Source of the DNA: Streptomyces sp. SM10
GTDB taxonomy: Bacteria; Actinomycetota; Actinomycetes; Streptomycetales; Streptomycetaceae
Reading direction: 5' to 3'
Assembly: GCF_002910915.1 (NCBI RefSeq)
Contig: NZ_NEUF01000150.1
Coordinates: forward strand, 1 to 64,000
Length of the DNA: 64,000 bases
Notes under the pieces: generated by a model
Told to the model about the DNA's origin: nothing
Databases searched by the model: none
What the model saw: only the letters and a program-made list of their open reading frames with translations
Position numbers and translations under genes: made by a program
Shown here: positions 41,936-54,482 of the stretch, one piece after another
How the letters are laid out: each line of letters opens with the position of its first letter
How positions within the stretch are numbered: the first letter of the stretch is position 1

Positions 41936-42388
41936 ATGAGGAAACTGCCCGCTGCGCTGACGGTCCTGGCGCTCGCCACCCTCGGAACCGCAGTCCCCGC
42001 CTCCGCCGCACATGCGGCCTCGACCTGCTCCGACAACTACTCGGGCGCCGCCTCCGGCTACATGTACGCCTACAACTACGCCTACTGCGACGGATACCTC
42101 GGCAGGGCCGCAGGCGACGACTCCAACTGGGGTGACAGCGGCGGTAGCTTCCAGGGTGGCGACACCAACAAGGCGACGTCCATCCTCAACAAGGGCAACA
42201 GCTACGAAGTGAAGTTCTACAACGGAACCGGGACCGGGTGGACCGGGGGCTACATCTGCCTGTCCCGCAACGAGGGTTACGCCTCCGACCTCACGAACGA
42301 CTACTTCACCAGCGGCTCCCGGGTCAGCAACGCCATCAGCTCGCACCGCTGGGTGAGCGCCGGCAACTGCAGCAAGTGGGCCACCTGA
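41936..42388 (+). CDS. Small secreted protein, possibly I36 (beta/gamma-crystallin-like) type
   Basis: This 150-residue protein has a signal peptide (KLPAALTVLALATLGTAVPA, cleavage near AHAAS at about residue 28). The mature domain has aromatic, Gly- and Asn-rich strands with paired cysteines (TCSDNYSGA, YAYCDGYLGR, YICLSRNEGY, GNCSKW). The pattern YLGRAAGDDSNWGD plus NKATSILNKG resembles secreted peptidase inhibitors of the I36 family in streptomycetes. That match is by eye and uncertain. CAAGGAG precedes the ATG. It lies about 85 bases after the lipoprotein gene in the same orientation. Confidence 0.65.
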   Translation: MRKLPAALTVLALATLGTAVPASAAHAASTCSDNYSGAASGYMYAYNYAYCDGYLGRAAGDDSNWGDSGGSFQGGDTNKATSILNKGNSYEVKFYNGTGTGWTGGYICLSRNEGYASDLTNDYFTSGSRVSNAISSHRWVSAGNCSKWAT

Positions 42389-42410
42389 TCTTCACCGACG
42401 AGGTCCACGC

Positions 42411-42447
42411 CGTGCGGGGGACGCCACTGATCCGGCACCCCCGCACG
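42411..42447 (+). terminator. Terminator after the small secreted protein gene
   Basis: CGTGCGGGGG at 42411-42420 and CCCCCGCACG at 42438-42447 form a perfect 10-base stem with a 17-base loop, 22 bases beyond the gene end. Confidence 0.75.
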
Positions 42448-42524
42448 GCGCCGGCCGAAGGGGTGTGTGACCCCGTGATGTGCGTGAAGGGGACCGGCGG
42501 CCTGACGCGGCCTCATACCGTGCA

Positions 42525-42546
42525 GGCGGCCCGACACCGGGCCGCC
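42525..42546 (-). terminator. Terminator of the convergent membrane-protein gene
   Basis: GGCGGCCCG at 42525-42533 and CGGGCCGCC at 42538-42546 form a perfect 9-base stem with a tetraloop, just beyond the stop at 42560. Confidence 0.75.
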
Positions 42547-42559
42547 GTTCTCTCCGGGC

Positions 42560-43024
42560 TCAAAGGGACTCGCCGGCGCCCCGTCGGCGGCGCAGCATCA
42601 GGCCGAGCCCGGTCGCGACCGCCAGCCCCACGACGCCGAGGGCCGCGCCCTTCGCGACCGGTGCGCGCCAGCCGTAGTCGGAGGTGTAGGCGGTTCCGGC
42701 GTCCTCCGCGAGCCGTACGCCGTCGATCGCGCCTGGCATGGGATCGTCGCGGCGGACCTTGATCTCGTCCCGCAGCTCGATGTCCCGCGCAGTGACCGTG
42801 CCGTCGGTGCTGGTGAACGTGCCGATCCAGTCGCAGGACTCCTTGCCGCACTGCCGATCGGTAGGGGCCAGCGTCCCCACGGGGCCCTCCCGTAGTGCGG
42901 TGCGGCCCTCGAATCCCTCCGCCGCCAGGCCCAGTCCGCCGCCGAGGGTGACGAGCAGGGCGAAGGCGATGCCCAGGCCGACGATCACCCGTTCGCGGGT
43001 GCGCAGTGGCCGTCCGGTGCTCAT
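42560..43024 (-). CDS. Two-helix membrane protein of unknown function
   Basis: This 154-residue protein has a membrane helix near each end (about 13-34 and 122-145) and an external middle domain with one Cys pair (RQCGKESCDW) and ITF-like strands (WIGTFTSTDGTVTARDIEL). A TAGAAT box lies nine bases before ATG 43024, a strong -10 element for a near-leaderless transcript. I do not recognise the family. It is divergent from the amylase gene and convergent with the secreted protein gene. Confidence 0.75.
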   Translation of the reverse strand: MSTGRPLRTRERVIVGLGIAFALLVTLGGGLGLAAEGFEGRTALREGPVGTLAPTDRQCGKESCDWIGTFTSTDGTVTARDIELRDEIKVRRDDPMPGAIDGVRLAEDAGTAYTSDYGWRAPVAKGAALGVVGLAVATGLGLMLRRRRGAGESL

Positions 43025-43443
43025 GGGACGGTGATTCTAGCGGGCAACGCGCAGGAGAGGCCCCGAAGTCGGCCCGGGATGGGCCGGCGGGGAAGCGACC
43101 TCGGGGCCTCTCCTCGGCGTGACCGGCCCGGCCGGCCGGGCGCGTGGGGTCCGTGTACCGGCCCCCCGGCCGACCGGGCCGGAGTCGGGACGAACTTAAC
43201 AGGACCGCAATATTTTGCGTAAGTCCTTGCAGGAAGAAATCTCCGAGATTTCGTCGATGTGAGCCGGGTGTGATCGCGTCGTGTCCAGAGGGTTGACCGG
43301 GGCAGGTGCGACTCGTACGGTCTGCTGCACCCCAGGTTTTGCATTCTTGCTGCAAGAACCTTCAGGAGCCTTGACGGCACGGCGCGTTGCCCGGTGAGGC
43401 TGCTCCGCCATCCCCGCACTTCCCCCCCCGCAGGAGGAACGTC
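43025..43443 (+). promoter_or_regulatory. Amylase promoter region with MalR-type operators and a large hairpin
   Basis: No gene is seen. From left to right it holds the TAGAAT box of the divergent gene and a long hairpin (43054-43071 with 43096-43113, one mismatch). Next come CTTGCAG at 43226-43232, a perfect inverted repeat GAAATCT-CCG-AGATTTC at 43236-43252, and the near-perfect palindrome TTCTTGC-T-GCAAGAA at 43344-43358. CTTGCAG-type sites match known MalR/Reg1 targets of Streptomyces amylase promoters, and the last site is placed to block the transcript start region. AGGAGG precedes the amylase ATG. Confidence 0.7.
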
Positions 43444-45165
43444 ATGGCCCGCAGACCGTTGTCCGGCGCGCTCGCCCTCACCTTGGGCGCCGCTGTCCTC
43501 GCCGTCCCCGCGGGGCTCGGCGCCGCCGGGACCGCCCAGGCCGCACCGCCCGGCGAGAAGGACGTCACCGCCGTGATGTTCGAGTGGAAGTTCGCGTCCG
43601 TGGCCAATGCCTGTACGGACAGCCTCGGCCCCGCCGGTTACGGCTTCGTCCAGGTCTCGCCGCCCCAGGAGCACATCCAGGGAGGCCAGTGGTGGACCTC
43701 GTACCAGCCCGTGAGCTACAAGATCGCCGGCCGTCTCGGTGACCGTGCGGCCTTCGCGAACATGGTCGGCACCTGTCACAGCGCCGGCGTCAAGGTCATC
43801 GCCGACTCGGTCATCAACCACATGTCGGCGGGATCCGGCACCGGCACCGGCGGCTCCTCGTACACCAAGTACGACTACCCGGGCCTCTACTCGGTCAACG
43901 ACATGAACGACTGCCAGTCGCAGATCAACAACTACGGCGACCGCGCCAACGTCCAGAACTGCGAGCTGGTCGGCCTCGCCGACCTCGACACCGGCGAGGA
44001 GTACGTACGCGGCAAGATCGCCGGCTACCTCAACGACCTGCTCTCCCTCGGTGTCGACGGCTTCCGGATCGACGCGGCCAAGCACATGCCGGCCGGCGAC
44101 CTCGCCAACATCAAGTCCCGGCTCGGCAACTCCGGCGTCTACTGGAAGCAGGAGGCCATCTACGGCGCCGGCGAGGCCGTCTCGCCCTCCGAGTACCTCG
44201 GCACCGGCGACGTCCAGGAATTCCGTTACGCGCGAAGCCTCAAGCAGACCTTCCTCGACGAGAGCCTCGCCAACCTCAAGAACTTCGGCGAGGGCTGGGG
44301 CTTCATGGAGTCCGGCAAGTCGGCGGTCTTCGTCGACAACCACGACACGGAGCGCAACGGCGAGACGCTGAACTACAAGAACGGCGCCGACTACACCCTC
44401 GCGAGCGTCTTCATGCTGGCCTACCCCTACGGCTCCCCGGACGTCCACTCGGGCTACGAGTGGTCCGACAAGGATGCCGGACCGCCCAACGGCGGCCAGG
44501 TGAACGCCTGCTACAGCGACGGATGGAAGTGCCAGCACGCCTGGCGCGAGATCTCCTCCATGGTCGGCTTCCGCAACGCCGCCCGAGGTCAGGCCGTCTC
44601 GAACTGGTGGGACAACGGCGGCGACCGGATCGCCTTCGGCCGGGGCTCCAAGGCCTACGTCGCCATCAACCACCAGGGCTCCTCGCTGACCCGGACCTTC
44701 CAGACGTCGCTGCCCGCAGGCGACTACTGCGACGTCCAGACCGGCAACGGCGTCACCGTCAACGGTTCCGGACAGTTCACCGCCACCCTCGGTGCCGACA
44801 CCGCTCTCGCCCTGCACGTGGGCGCCCGCACTTGCACCGGCGGCACGACCCCGGACCCCGGCACCGGTCAGTCCGGCGCCTCCTTCGGCGTCAACGCCAC
44901 CACCCAGCTCGGCCAGAACATCTACGTCACCGGCAACCAGGCCGCCCTCGGCAACTGGGCCCCCGGGAGCGCGCTGAAGCTCGACCCGGCGACGTACCCC
45001 GTCTGGAAGCTCGACGTCAGCCTGCCCGCCGGCACGGCGTTCGAGTACAAGTACCTCCGCAAGGACGCGAGCGGCAACGTCACCTGGGAGAGCGGCGCGA
45101 ACCGCGCCGCCACCGTGCCGTCCTCCGGAAAGGTCACGCTGACCGCCGACGTCTGGCGCAGCTGA
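43444..45165 (+). CDS. aml: Secreted alpha-amylase, GH13 with starch-binding domain
   Basis: This 573-residue endo-amylase cleaves internal alpha-1,4 bonds in starch. The signal peptide is cleaved near residue 33 (TAQA before APPG). The catalytic domain shows IADSVINHMS (region I), GFRIDAAKHM with nucleophile Asp (II), WKQEAIYGAGE with acid/base Glu (III) and FVDNHDTERNG (IV). After a short Gly/Thr/Pro linker the last ~100 residues form a CBM20 starch-binding domain, QLGQNIYVTGNQAALGNWAP being diagnostic. AGGAGG precedes ATG 43444. It is transcribed with the amylopullulanase gene next door, though a hairpin separates them. Confidence 0.95.
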   Translation: MARRPLSGALALTLGAAVLAVPAGLGAAGTAQAAPPGEKDVTAVMFEWKFASVANACTDSLGPAGYGFVQVSPPQEHIQGGQWWTSYQPVSYKIAGRLGDRAAFANMVGTCHSAGVKVIADSVINHMSAGSGTGTGGSSYTKYDYPGLYSVNDMNDCQSQINNYGDRANVQNCELVGLADLDTGEEYVRGKIAGYLNDLLSLGVDGFRIDAAKHMPAGDLANIKSRLGNSGVYWKQEAIYGAGEAVSPSEYLGTGDVQEFRYARSLKQTFLDESLANLKNFGEGWGFMESGKSAVFVDNHDTERNGETLNYKNGADYTLASVFMLAYPYGSPDVHSGYEWSDKDAGPPNGGQVNACYSDGWKCQHAWREISSMVGFRNAARGQAVSNWWDNGGDRIAFGRGSKAYVAINHQGSSLTRTFQTSLPAGDYCDVQTGNGVTVNGSGQFTATLGADTALALHVGARTCTGGTTPDPGTGQSGASFGVNATTQLGQNIYVTGNQAALGNWAPGSALKLDPATYPVWKLDVSLPAGTAFEYKYLRKDASGNVTWESGANRAATVPSSGKVTLTADVWRS

Positions 45166-45178
45166 TCACACACACGCT

Positions 45179-45216
45179 GCGGGCCGGGGACGCGAGGGTG
45201 AGCGTCCCCGGCCCGC
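45179..45216 (+). terminator. Strong hairpin between amylase and amylopullulanase genes
   Basis: GCGGGCCGGGGACGC at 45179-45193 and GCGTCCCCGGCCCGC at 45202-45216 form a perfect 15-base stem with an 8-base loop. It would terminate or limit transcription from the amylase gene into the next gene, which starts 47 bases later. Confidence 0.8.
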
Positions 45217-45262
45217 ACCGCTCCACCCCGCCCGATCCCCGAAAGCCGAGGAGTACCCTCCC

Positions 45263-50575
<5,313 letters not shown>

Positions 50576-50591
50576 CGTCCCTCTCCCCGAC

Positions 50592-50642
50592 GGCCGGTCC
50601 CCGGCTCCGCGCCCTCCTCGGGGCCGGAGCGGGGGGCCGGCC
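50592..50642 (+). terminator. Terminator after amylopullulanase gene
   Basis: Two 18-base arms, 50592-50609 and 50625-50642, pair with two mismatches (GGCCGG and GCTCCG segments are exact). It lies 17 bases beyond the stop. Confidence 0.7.
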
Positions 50643-50693
50643 GGTCCGCTCGGCGGGACTCCCTTGTGCGGGCGGTGCGATCACGGGAAGCTG

Positions 50694-50725
50694 ACGTCGT
50701 ACACGTCCATGCACGTCGTACACGT
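50694..50725. promoter_or_regulatory. 13-base direct repeats before the CHMI-like gene
   Basis: ACGTCGTACACGT occurs at 50694-50706 and 50713-50725, a 19-base period or about two helix turns. The same face of DNA is presented twice, as for two repressor dimers. They lie 37-68 bases before the start of the next gene. A TetR gene lies directly downstream, making it the candidate binder. Confidence 0.55.
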
Positions 50726-50761
50726 ATGCGTACCACACCGACCCGCAACCAGGAGCGCTTG

Positions 50762-51112
50762 ATGCCGCAGATCACCGTCGACTACTCCGCCGAGCTCGAC
50801 GACAGCTTCGACCGCCGCGGCTTCGCGCTGGCCCTGCACCCGCTCGTCGCCGAGACCGTGTCCACCAAGATCCCCGCCTGCAAGACCCGCTTCCGGCGGG
50901 CCGAGGACTCCGTCGTCGGTGACGCCGCGACGGGCGACTCGATCGTGAACGTCTCGATCGCGATGCTGCCGGGCCGTACCCCCGAGATCAAGGCGCAGCT
51001 CACCGAAGCCGTGCTGGAGCTTCTGGCCGGCCACCTGAAGCCCGTCGACGGCCTCGCCGTCCACGCCTCCGCCGAGGTCAGGGACCTCGACCCGTCCTAC
51101 CGCAAGGGCTGA
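50762..51112 (+). CDS. 5-carboxymethyl-2-hydroxymuconate isomerase-family protein
   Basis: This 116-residue protein has the tautomerase-like CHMI fold: PQITVDYSAELDDSFDRRGF (Pro1 after Met removal), CKTRFRRAED and VSIAMLPGRTPEIKAQL. In the homoprotocatechuate pathway such enzymes tautomerise 5-carboxymethyl-2-hydroxymuconate using the N-terminal proline. No other pathway gene is nearby, so its substrate may differ. AGGAG precedes ATG 50762. Its last 16 bases overlap, tail to tail, the TetR gene on the other strand. Confidence 0.85.
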   Translation: MPQITVDYSAELDDSFDRRGFALALHPLVAETVSTKIPACKTRFRRAEDSVVGDAATGDSIVNVSIAMLPGRTPEIKAQLTEAVLELLAGHLKPVDGLAVHASAEVRDLDPSYRKG

Positions 51113-51831
51113 GACAGGCGCTGCGGCGGAACGGCCGGTGCGGCGGGCGCCAGGGCGGAGAGCCTGGCCAGCAGGTCGCCGAACGGGCCGTCCGCCGGTT
51201 CCTGCGCGAAGATCCGCAGCGCGATGCCGGCCACCTCCTGGTCGTAGGCGGCGCTCACCGCGGTGAGCGCCGCGAAGTCGTGCACCAGCTGCAGCTCCAG
51301 CTCGGCGCGCGGGATGCGCCTCCCGTCCAGCCAGAGCAGCGCCGTCGACTCGGCCAGCGAGACCCAGGACCGCACGACGAGCTCCAGCCGGGCGGGCGGG
51401 GACGGGACGCCGAGGTGCGCGACGATCTGCTCGTAGGCGGCCTGACGCACCCCGTCGACCAGGGCGTCGGCCGTGGACGAGCCGCTCTGGGGGCCGCCCC
51501 GCATCAGCGCGGCGAAGCCCGGACCGTGCTCCTCGACGAAGTCGAAGAACCTGCGCATCACCCGGGTCAGCCGTGCTCCCAGGGGCCCTTCGTGCGCCTC
51601 CAGGAAGCGGCCGGCCAGCTCGTCGGCGGCCCGCTTCAGGGCCGCCTCGTAGAGGCTCCGCTTCCCCGGGAAGTAGTGGTAGACGAGCGGGCGCGAGATA
51701 CCGGCCGCCGCCGCGATCTCGTCGATCGACACCTCGTCCGGCGAACGATGGCTGAACAACTCCAGCGCGACACCGATCAACTGGGCCCTGCGCTCGTCGA
51801 CGCCCATCCTGCGCCGCACCCCGGTCGTCAT
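51097..51831 (-). CDS. TetR-family regulator
   Basis: This 244-residue regulator has the TetR DNA-binding domain RRAQLIGVALELFSHRSPDE, IDEIAAAAGISRPLVYHYFP and KRSLYEAALKRAADELA. Its ligand domain includes RRFFDFVEEHGPGFAALMRG, a pattern of actinomycete TetR proteins responding to lipophilic ligands. The coding end overlaps the CHMI-like gene by 16 bases on the opposite strand, which suggests a conserved pair. Its target may be the direct repeats at 50694-50725. Confidence 0.9.
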   Translation of the reverse strand: MTTGVRRRMGVDERRAQLIGVALELFSHRSPDEVSIDEIAAAAGISRPLVYHYFPGKRSLYEAALKRAADELAGRFLEAHEGPLGARLTRVMRRFFDFVEEHGPGFAALMRGGPQSGSSTADALVDGVRQAAYEQIVAHLGVPSPPARLELVVRSWVSLAESTALLWLDGRRIPRAELELQLVHDFAALTAVSAAYDQEVAGIALRIFAQEPADGPFGDLLARLSALAPAAPAVPPQRLSQPLR

Positions 51832-51916
51832 GCCGAACAGCCTAACGGGGCGCGGCGGGCGGGCCTCCTCCGCACTCCCACCGGGCAGTTGCCGAGGGCC
51901 CCGGCCTTCCCACGGC

Positions 51917-53836
51917 TCAGCGCAGGGAGTCCACCCGGCTGCCGTCCGCCAGCAGCCCGTCCAGCCTGGGCCGGTCGCCCTTGCTGGTCGGCAGCGCCAG
52001 CAGCCGTCCGTCCACCCGGCCCGTCGCCCCGCCCGTCGCGGTCAGGGACGCGAACTGCTCTGAACCCGCCGCCAGTACGTACCATCGCCCGCCGTCCGAC
52101 TTCCACAGCACGCCCGCCAGCACGCGGGGCCTGCGTATCCCGCAGTCCGGCGAGTCCTCCGCGCGGGCCGCGACCGCTCCCGGCGCACCGGCGCCCCCCG
52201 ACAGCTCCGGCGGCGCCTGGAACTGCGCCAGGACTCTGCTGCCCGAACCCCGCCAGGTGTCGGCCCTCGTGCAGAACCACAGCGCGTCGCCCCCGCCCTC
52301 CGGCAGCCGCTGCTTCGCGTACGGCCACGAATTCACCGAGCGGACGCCGGTGGACCGCACCGCCGGCAGCAGACAGGCGGTGCGCGCCCAGCTCTCCCGC
52401 TCCGCCCGGCCGGTGACGTCGTGGGGAGCGGAGGGTGTGCCGGACGTGAGGCGCACGGGAGTGAGCTCACCGAGATCCGTCATCAGCCGTGCGGCGGCGC
52501 CGTCCCGCACCTCCAGGGCCCGCCAGGAACGGCAGTCCGCCCGGCCCCCCTCCTCCGTCCCCGGCCCCGCCAGCGGGTCCGTCACCCCGTGGCGGTCACG
52601 GGACAACGGCCGGGCAACGGCGTGCGGTGCGAGCAGGTCCCGCACGCCGGCCTCCCGCACCCACGGCGCGGTCAGATAGCGGATCCGGCCCGCCCGGCGC
52701 TCCACCACCAGCGCACTGGCCGCCACCGCGTCCGCGCCGTCGACCCTCGCGAAGTCCAGCGCGGCACCCCGGGACGGATCGGCGTTGCGCGGCTCGGCGT
52801 ACCGAACGACACGCAGGCCGTCGTGGAACAGCACCACCGCCGCCTCCCCGACCTCGCCCGCGTACAGCAGCTGCGGTGGCCCCATCGGCGGACCGTCCGG
52901 CGTACCGGGCGTCGCCGAGGAGACCACGGCGGGGCCGGGGCGGGCCCACGCGGCGAGGGCGCGTCCCAGCAGACGGGTGTCCCCGGTCCGGTCGCCGCGC
53001 GTCGGCCAGACCGTGAAGTCCCGCCGTGCCGAGCCTCGCCAGAGCCCCCCGGGCACCCGGTGCAGGGCGGCAGGGTCCAGGGCCTGCTGAGCCGTCCGGT
53101 GGCGCGCGTAGAGCGGCGCGGAGGACGCGCTCGGGCCGCCCAGGCCGTCCCCCGGCATCAGCAGCAATGTCCCGCAGACCAGCAGGGCGCCGACGCCGGC
53201 CAGGACCGTGCGCGTGCGCCGCCCGCGACGGGCCGGGTCGGTCGGCCTGACCTGCAGGGAACACGGGTCGAACTCCGGGGAGGCCAGCAGGGTGTGGGGC
53301 GCCGTGAGGGAGCCGGCCTCCAGCAGCGCGGCCCTGGGGTCGGCGACACCCGCCGCGTCGAGGACCCGGCAGACCTCGGCGTCGTCGAGCTCTTCCAGCC
53401 CCCGCAGCACATGGGCGGCCCGGCAGGGCCCCGACACCGACGCCAGCTCCTGCTCCAGGGCCAGCTCGCCGGCCCCGCAGGAGTGCGGGAACAGCCGCAG
53501 CCCCCACACCTGCGGCACCACCGGCGGGAACTGCGCACGCCGGGGCCGGGCGAACCGCAGGAGCGGCAGCCCCGCCTCCAGCGCGGAACGCACCACCCGC
53601 AGGCGTACGTGCGCGTAGGCGCGGCCCGGGTCCGCGCCCTGCCTGCCCGCAAGGGCCCGCTGAGCCATCCAGTGGGCCGACAGCACCCGCCGGTTGCGGC
53701 CGAGCGAGGGCGCCAGCACGAGATACGCGATCCGCACCAGCCGGGCGTAGTGCTCGGCCGGTGCGGCCTCGACCCGTTCCCCGGGCCACTGCGCGTACGG
53801 GCGGCCGGCGGACGGTACTGCTCGTCGTGGGGGCAT
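51917..53836 (-). CDS. Large single-helix membrane protein of unknown function
   Basis: This 639-residue protein has a cytoplasmic N-terminal region, one membrane helix near 206-225 (TVLAGVGALLVCGTLLLMPG) and a long external C-terminal half with four or more cysteines (ADCRSW, TACLLP, WFCTRAD, PDCGIR). The N-terminus (ARLVRIAYLVLAPSLGRNRR, SAHWMAQRAL) has the look of the sigma-factor-like segment seen in some actinomycete membrane proteins, but no -10 or -35 binding domain is convincing. ATG 53836 lacks a clear ribosome binding site. The neighbouring lipoprotein gene is divergent. Confidence 0.75.
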   Translation of the reverse strand: MPPRRAVPSAGRPYAQWPGERVEAAPAEHYARLVRIAYLVLAPSLGRNRRVLSAHWMAQRALAGRQGADPGRAYAHVRLRVVRSALEAGLPLLRFARPRRAQFPPVVPQVWGLRLFPHSCGAGELALEQELASVSGPCRAAHVLRGLEELDDAEVCRVLDAAGVADPRAALLEAGSLTAPHTLLASPEFDPCSLQVRPTDPARRGRRTRTVLAGVGALLVCGTLLLMPGDGLGGPSASSAPLYARHRTAQQALDPAALHRVPGGLWRGSARRDFTVWPTRGDRTGDTRLLGRALAAWARPGPAVVSSATPGTPDGPPMGPPQLLYAGEVGEAAVVLFHDGLRVVRYAEPRNADPSRGAALDFARVDGADAVAASALVVERRAGRIRYLTAPWVREAGVRDLLAPHAVARPLSRDRHGVTDPLAGPGTEEGGRADCRSWRALEVRDGAAARLMTDLGELTPVRLTSGTPSAPHDVTGRAERESWARTACLLPAVRSTGVRSVNSWPYAKQRLPEGGGDALWFCTRADTWRGSGSRVLAQFQAPPELSGGAGAPGAVAARAEDSPDCGIRRPRVLAGVLWKSDGGRWYVLAAGSEQFASLTATGGATGRVDGRLLALPTSKGDRPRLDGLLADGSRVDSLR

Positions 53837-53942
53837 GTTCAGCTGAACGAGCGAATGGTGCGATGGTCACTCCGGCGCGCGCTCCGGAGCGGGTTGCGCG
53901 GTTTCCCGGCGCGAGCCGTGGGTGCCGGGGCACGATGACCGC

Positions 53943-54437
53943 ATGGTGGAACGGTGTGAGTGGCGACGAGGTCGGGCCCGCCGGGCATCGGGGGCCGTGC
54001 TGACGGGGTTCGCCCTGCTCACCGCGTGCGGCGTGCTCACCGCGTGCGACGGGGGAGCGGAAGGCGACAAGGAGCCCACCGGGCCCCTGACCGCGAGCGG
54101 GACGCTGGAACAGCTCGCGTCGAAGGTGGACTGCGAGCCGAATCTGCAGACCGACGCCGAGGAGATCCGTCAGGCCAACTGCACTACCGGCGACGGGCGT
54201 TACGTGCTGGCGACTTTCGCCACCGACCGCGGCCAGCGGGAGTGGATCAACGAGGCCAACGACTACGGCGGTTCGTACCTGGTCGGCCGGAAGTGGGTCG
54301 CGGTGGGTGACGCGGACGTGGTCGCGGCACTGCGCGGCCGGCTCGGGGGGACGGTGGAGGCCGCCTCGTCGCACCACTCGGGGAACAGTGGTGGTGGGGG
54401 GAACGAGACAGGGCACTCCGGTCACCACGGGAGCTGA
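53943..54437 (+). CDS. Small lipoprotein of unknown function
   Basis: This 164-residue protein has an Arg-rich N-terminus, then GAVLTGFALLTACGVLTACD, offering two possible lipobox cysteines. The mature domain contains two Cys (VDCEPN, QANCTTGDGR) and a pattern ATFATDRGQREWINEANDYG and LVGRKWVAVGD. The Gly/His/Ser-rich tail (SSHHSGNSGGGGNETGHSG) could bind metal or span the wall. Such lipoproteins recur in Streptomyces, with no known role. It starts near-leaderless at 53943. Confidence 0.75.
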   Translation: MVERCEWRRGRARRASGAVLTGFALLTACGVLTACDGGAEGDKEPTGPLTASGTLEQLASKVDCEPNLQTDAEEIRQANCTTGDGRYVLATFATDRGQREWINEANDYGGSYLVGRKWVAVGDADVVAALRGRLGGTVEAASSHHSGNSGGGGNETGHSGHHGS

Positions 54438-54482
54438 CCGCGCAGGTTCACAGGGGCAGGCGCAGCTGCCGGCGCCGCTGGG

